Assembly (NCBI GenBank): GCA_003024785.1
Contig: PUQB01000872.1
Span: 1-64,000 of the forward strand
Source of the DNA: Selaginella tamariscina
Taxonomy: Eukaryota > Streptophyta > Lycopodiopsida > Selaginellales > Selaginellaceae
Length of the DNA stretch: 64,000 bases
Reading direction: 5' to 3'
Shown: positions 60,520-64,000 of the stretch, piece after piece
Layout of the letters: each line of letters starts with the position of its first letter
Position numbering within the stretch: position 1 is the stretch's first letter
Translations under genes and position numbers: made by a program
Notes under the pieces: model-generated
Databases searched by the model: none
What the model saw: only the letters and a program-made list of their open reading frames with translations
What the model was told of the DNA's origin: nothing

Positions 60520-61379
60520 CTTCACAATCGATCATACGAGTTGGTCTAGTTTCAACACTAATAAGATGTTAAATAATTACTTTCAATAATAATTTAATAA
60601 TGAATTAAAAATACTTCAAAAACAACTTAAAAATATTGAAAAAGTTTAACATATTATTCGAATGCAACTGAAAAATGCACTTTTACCCTATTTAAAAAAA
60701 TATTTCTTTATATGCTATGGAGGATATATATATTAAAATATTACTGAAGAAATTTCTAAGGTATAAGGGTTGGATCTTGAGTAAAGCCACACTTACATAG
60801 TTAATATATCAGTAATAATCTTCAAAGTATGGAGGGTTGGATCTTAGGTTACATAATCGATATATCAGTAATATTGTTCGGATAACGTCTATTTTAAGAA
60901 GTGATGTCTCTCTTAAATTAAGCAGGATCCACCCGTAGCTCAGCGATAATGCCGAATGAATTGAAGTATATTCGAGAAGGCACGGTGAGTGAGATATATG
61001 TATGTGAGTGAGTGAGAGAGACGTGCATGCATGCGTGCGAGTGAGAAATTTTACACATATGTTTCAATTGCAGTAATTGTTCATCCCATCGATATAAAGA
61101 CTATTATTGTCTATTTAACAAGAATTCGAATTGACAATCTCTTAACATGTCTACTAATCCATAGGCTGCAAACACCGCACGATCGATTTTGTTATAAATG
61201 TAATAAGAAATTACAAATAAATTGCTTGTAACATTTTGATCGGACCTCAATTGATTCACCTATGCATGTTAATGACTTCATCCACACTTAATAACTAAAA
61301 AATGCATTTTTACATTTTAAATATTCAACTTATAAAAAAGAAAATAACATAAAGAAACACATTATTATAAGAAGAATAA

Positions 61380-62085
61380 ATAAAGTATGTGTGTTAATAT
61401 ATATAAAGAACATTTAGCAAGCTCCATGACAAGATATTATATTACATATACTCTCTCTATATAAATACATATATACATACTGTAGACTATTGACTATGTG
61501 AATAATACCATGTAGATTTCGCTGCTGAGGTTAGCAAATTACCGCATTTTGGAGCTTGGTATGTTGAATCAAAATGCTGTTTTTGTCTGCTAAAGCAAGC
61601 ATATCTATCAAAACTCTAGTTTCAGCCAGCAATTCCTGTACCCTCTTGTTATTTCCACCGTTAACATGGTGGCATTTTGTGAACACCGATTTATAATATA
61701 ATTTGTGCATACGAGTGTTTATCGTACTTATTTATATAAGATACCGTCTGGGGAAAACGATGCATATACGTGTGTGTGGGCGCGTGCGCCAATATACAAC
61801 AATTAAAGCTAGTTATAACTTTTACCTCTCCTCTTTGCAAGGTAAAAGTTCTTTTTCTTCATCGGTTTCTGGTGTTTGCGTTTTAGAATCCACATGAAGT
61901 CGGCAGTGCAAGTGAGTCCTATGTGGCTACCTCTGAAGGTAGATAGTTGTTAATAATCGTCAATATGTTAAACTAAATCTATTTACGTGTCTATGACCAG
62001 TACCACACCTCTACCTGTTGCAGGTTACATAACTTGCATCGAATTTTCATTGACGACCTTCCAACCCATGCGACTGCTTAACCCT
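61380..62085 (-). pseudogene. Partial copy of the thioesterase gene
   Basis: Near-identical to 1520-2300 in the same orientation: the exon with LIDMLALADKNSIL-type residues, the intron sequence around AACAATTAAAGCTAGTTATA, the exon with SPETDEEKEL, and the start of the next exon. It has several deletions relative to the first copy (for example in the region after 61830) and a stop in the CQPQQ motif, and ends abruptly near 62080. Introns are retained, so this is DNA-level duplication, not retroposition. Confidence 0.85.
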
Positions 62086-62460
62086 AGACCCTTAACCAAG
62101 CTTACACCTAATTAAGAAACTTAGGTTTAGCACCCTAATATAAATTATTAAACAATCTAAAGTATATCTAATCCATATAAATCATGATATAGACCTAGAT
62201 TTGAATATTCTCTTATAAAAAATGTGAGTTCAGCTATTTATATTAATCTTTATATATAACATTAATGTAAATATTTAATTTATGTATTGTAGTTTCCTAA
62301 ATATTGGTGTCATTCTCTTTTTACTTAAAGAATAGATATGGATTGTTGATTGACATATTTTAATATATTCTTAATGTGAAATAACTATAACATGTAAATT
62401 CTAATTATAAACGTAGATTAGACATATGCTTAAAATAAATAAATAAATAAATAATATATT

Positions 62461-62492
<32 letters not shown>

Positions 62493-62923
62493 TACAGTAT
62501 ACTATTTAACATATTACATTATAGTTGTTATAATTTAATATCAACCACCTTTAATTGTCAAATTTGAGATGTGATAATGATGTATTAATGGTGAAGTATC
62601 AGTGTAGGTTCATTATAGTTAAAAGGCATTAGTAAACAATAGGAGGTCTCTATAAATATGATAATACTAATGTATCATATATATCTATATACATTTAACA
62701 TGTCTTTAGAACATACATATAACTTTAAGAGAAAAAACATATGTATATATGTATTCATTAAATTTTAGTTTATTTATAATATGACTTTACAAATACTTAT
62801 ATTATTATGACAATACAACTAGAATATTCTAATTTATATTGTACAATATATTGTAATAGCATCATTTGAAAGATTTAGAAATACATTGCATTTACACACC
62901 CACACACACATATACAAGGCACC
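62086..62923. other. AT-rich spacer, no gene
   Basis: AT-rich; (TA)n(GA)n at 62455-62492. No gene seen. Confidence 0.5.
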
Positions 62924-62925
62924 TG

Positions 62926-63398
62926 TGTCACGACCTGATACAGGATACAGGATACGACATACAGGATTCAGCCTACAGGATATGCGATACAGGATTTCGG
63001 CCCGCAGGATATTCCACAGATATCCACAGGATATTCCCGCAGGATATTCCGCAGGATATTCCTATAGGATAAGGATGACCAATTTTGGCTAGTGACTAGA
63101 TTAGGCTCATGACCAGATTAGCTTGGAGTTGTGAGCATAAAAGCTCCGACCTAATTGTTGTACAATCAGTTACAATCAACACCAGTCATTCTACGATTAT
63201 TCTTGTTCCTTGTTCTTGTCTTGTTCTTGTCTTACTCTTTGCCTCCTGCTCCTGTCTTGCTCCCGGATCCTGTCTTGTTCTTGGATCCGTCCTGTTCCTG
63301 TTCCTAGTTCCTGTCCTGCTCTCGGTCCTGTTCCTGAGTCAAGCCTTCCTGTTCTCGGAATCCTACTTGCTTCCTGGTTCCTGGATCGTGGCTTGACA
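62926..63398 (+). repeat. Probable 5' LTR
   Basis: Begins TGTCA and ends TGACA, a 5-bp inverted match. It contains a reiterated CAGGATATTCC block at 62940-63070, a CATAAAAG TATA-like box at 63136, and a CCTGTTCTTG-type pyrimidine-rich repeat at 63200-63390. Boundaries are inferred because the 3' LTR is outside the window. Confidence 0.65.
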
Positions 63399-63501
63399 GT
63401 TTGATTGTAACTCCTTTCATAGCTCTTCGTTTCCCAGCTACCTTTTTTTTTTTCCTTGATTCTTTTCCTTCGTTTTTCTCCTTTCTTTCTTTCATACGAT
63501 C

Positions 63502-64000
63502 ATGGCTGATTTTGAGCACTTTCAACGCGAGCACCAAATGTTGCTTCATGAGCTGGCCACTTTGCGCCAAGTGGTCACCGATCTACAAGGCTCCACCCAT
63601 GCGGCACATGCAGCTGCTGATGCATCCTCCAAGGCTGCTGCGCAGGCTCTCTCTCAGGCATCGGTGGTTCCTTCTTCATCGAACTTTTCTCCGGAGCCGA
63701 AGATCAGCATGCCAGAGAAGTTCAGTGGCAACCGTGCCGATTTCCAAGGTTTCCTGAATCAGATCCGGCTCTTGATCCGCATGCAACCACGCCGCTACTC
63801 GACGGATGCACAAAAGGTTGGCCTTTTGGCATCCTTACTAAGTGGATCTCCACGAGCTTGGGTTGCTCCCTTGCTGGAGCGTGACGACCCATTGATGGAA
63901 GACTTTGAAGGTTTCGTGGCTGCCTTTGAAGCCTGCTTTGGAGATCCTGATAAGTACCGTTCTGCATGCACAAAGTTACGGAGGCTCACACAAGGATCCA
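63502..64000 (+). CDS. Ty3/gypsy gag, start of ORF
   Basis: Structural capsid-like protein of the retroelement. Starts MADFEHFQREHQMLLHELAT, an N-terminal coiled-coil-like helix with Ala-rich repeats, then the conserved gag block ISMPEKFSGNRADFQGFLNQ, RLLIRMQPRRY, LASLLSGSPRAWVAPLLER and FEACFGD. The frame stays open to the window edge (166 codons). Confidence 0.85.
   Translation, partial: MADFEHFQREHQMLLHELATLRQVVTDLQGSTHAAHAAADASSKAAAQALSQASVVPSSSNFSPEPKISMPEKFSGNRADFQGFLNQIRLLIRMQPRRYSTDAQKVGLLASLLSGSPRAWVAPLLERDDPLMEDFEGFVAAFEACFGDPDKYRSACTKLRRLTQGS

Larger units (their letters stand above)
56726..61379. other. 4.6-kb AT-rich region without genes
   Basis: AT-rich and stop-dense. Contains (AT)n tracts (56778-56826, 60470-60512), a duplicated segment (56890-57300 and 58400-58580), a 40-base copy of lipase exon-edge sequence near 57995-58036, and a tRNA-like repeat at 58580-58690. 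Confidence 0.55.
62926..64000 (+). mobile_element. Ty3/gypsy LTR element, 5' part, runs off the window
   Basis: Starts with a likely 5' LTR (62926-63398), then a primer-binding site and a gag gene. The gag type and the apparent self-priming site point to a Tf1/sushi-like or Tcn1-like chromovirus, a group best known from fungi and reported in non-seed plants. The visible part looks whole; no break seen. Only one LTR is in view, so age cannot be estimated. Confidence 0.8.

Noticed and set aside
60925-60995. tRNA-like GTAGCTCAGCGATAATG
   Set aside because: Resembles an A-box only; no pairing stems or clear B-box could be formed.

Overview
The window is nuclear DNA of a land plant. Plant-type families (dehydroascorbate reductase, type-A response regulator, plant synaptotagmin, calmodulin-tailed glutamate decarboxylase, plant H2A) sit in multi-exon genes with mostly short, AT-rich GT-AG introns, separated by AT-rich spacers full of dinucleotide repeats and transposon remains. 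A Ty3/gypsy element with fungal/Tf1-like features and a fungal-type-like kinase piece make a non-seed plant (moss, lycophyte or fern) my best guess; this is inference only.

Layout. 1-420: possible tail of an unrecognised gene. 834-9099: compact gene block with an ACOT9-like acyl-CoA thioesterase (-), histone H2A (-), a small unknown protein (-), a canopy/saposin-like ER protein (+), a DNAJC17-like J-domain/RRM protein (-) and a type-A response regulator (-). 9100-14850: AT-rich, with a local duplication and a dispersed repeat carrying SufB-derived sequence. 14854-18119: XPD/ERCC2 helicase (+). 18200-26890: tandem repeats, a hAT/SufB fragment, a kinase-like fossil and a copia fossil. 26892-28158: dehydroascorbate reductase (+). 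28684-29896: a PIF/Harbinger-like element with good terminal inverted repeats that keeps only a Myb/SANT-like gene. 32390-37390: second copy of the dispersed repeat, with SufB pieces in both orientations and a decayed hAT transposon. 37896-42331: SMP/C2 synaptotagmin (-). 42600-46600: AT-rich. 46610-56725: Nudix hydrolase (-) and BASS-type transporter (+) sharing a 77-bp promoter, glutamate decarboxylase (-) and a class 3 lipase (-). 56726-62923: mostly empty, with a partial second copy of the thioesterase gene. 62926 to the edge: LTR and gag start of a Ty3/gypsy element.

The genes are unrelated housekeeping and metabolic genes, not one pathway. Links worth noting are two divergent pairs with very short shared promoters carrying telo-box motifs, and the two redox/stress enzymes DHAR and GAD. 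A recurring oddity is one- or two-base shifts in otherwise highly conserved coding exons (H2A, thioesterase, DNAJC17, SYT, BASS, GAD), often beside runs of G, C or T, while CNPY, the response regulator, DHAR and Nudix read cleanly. Assembly indels are the simplest reading.
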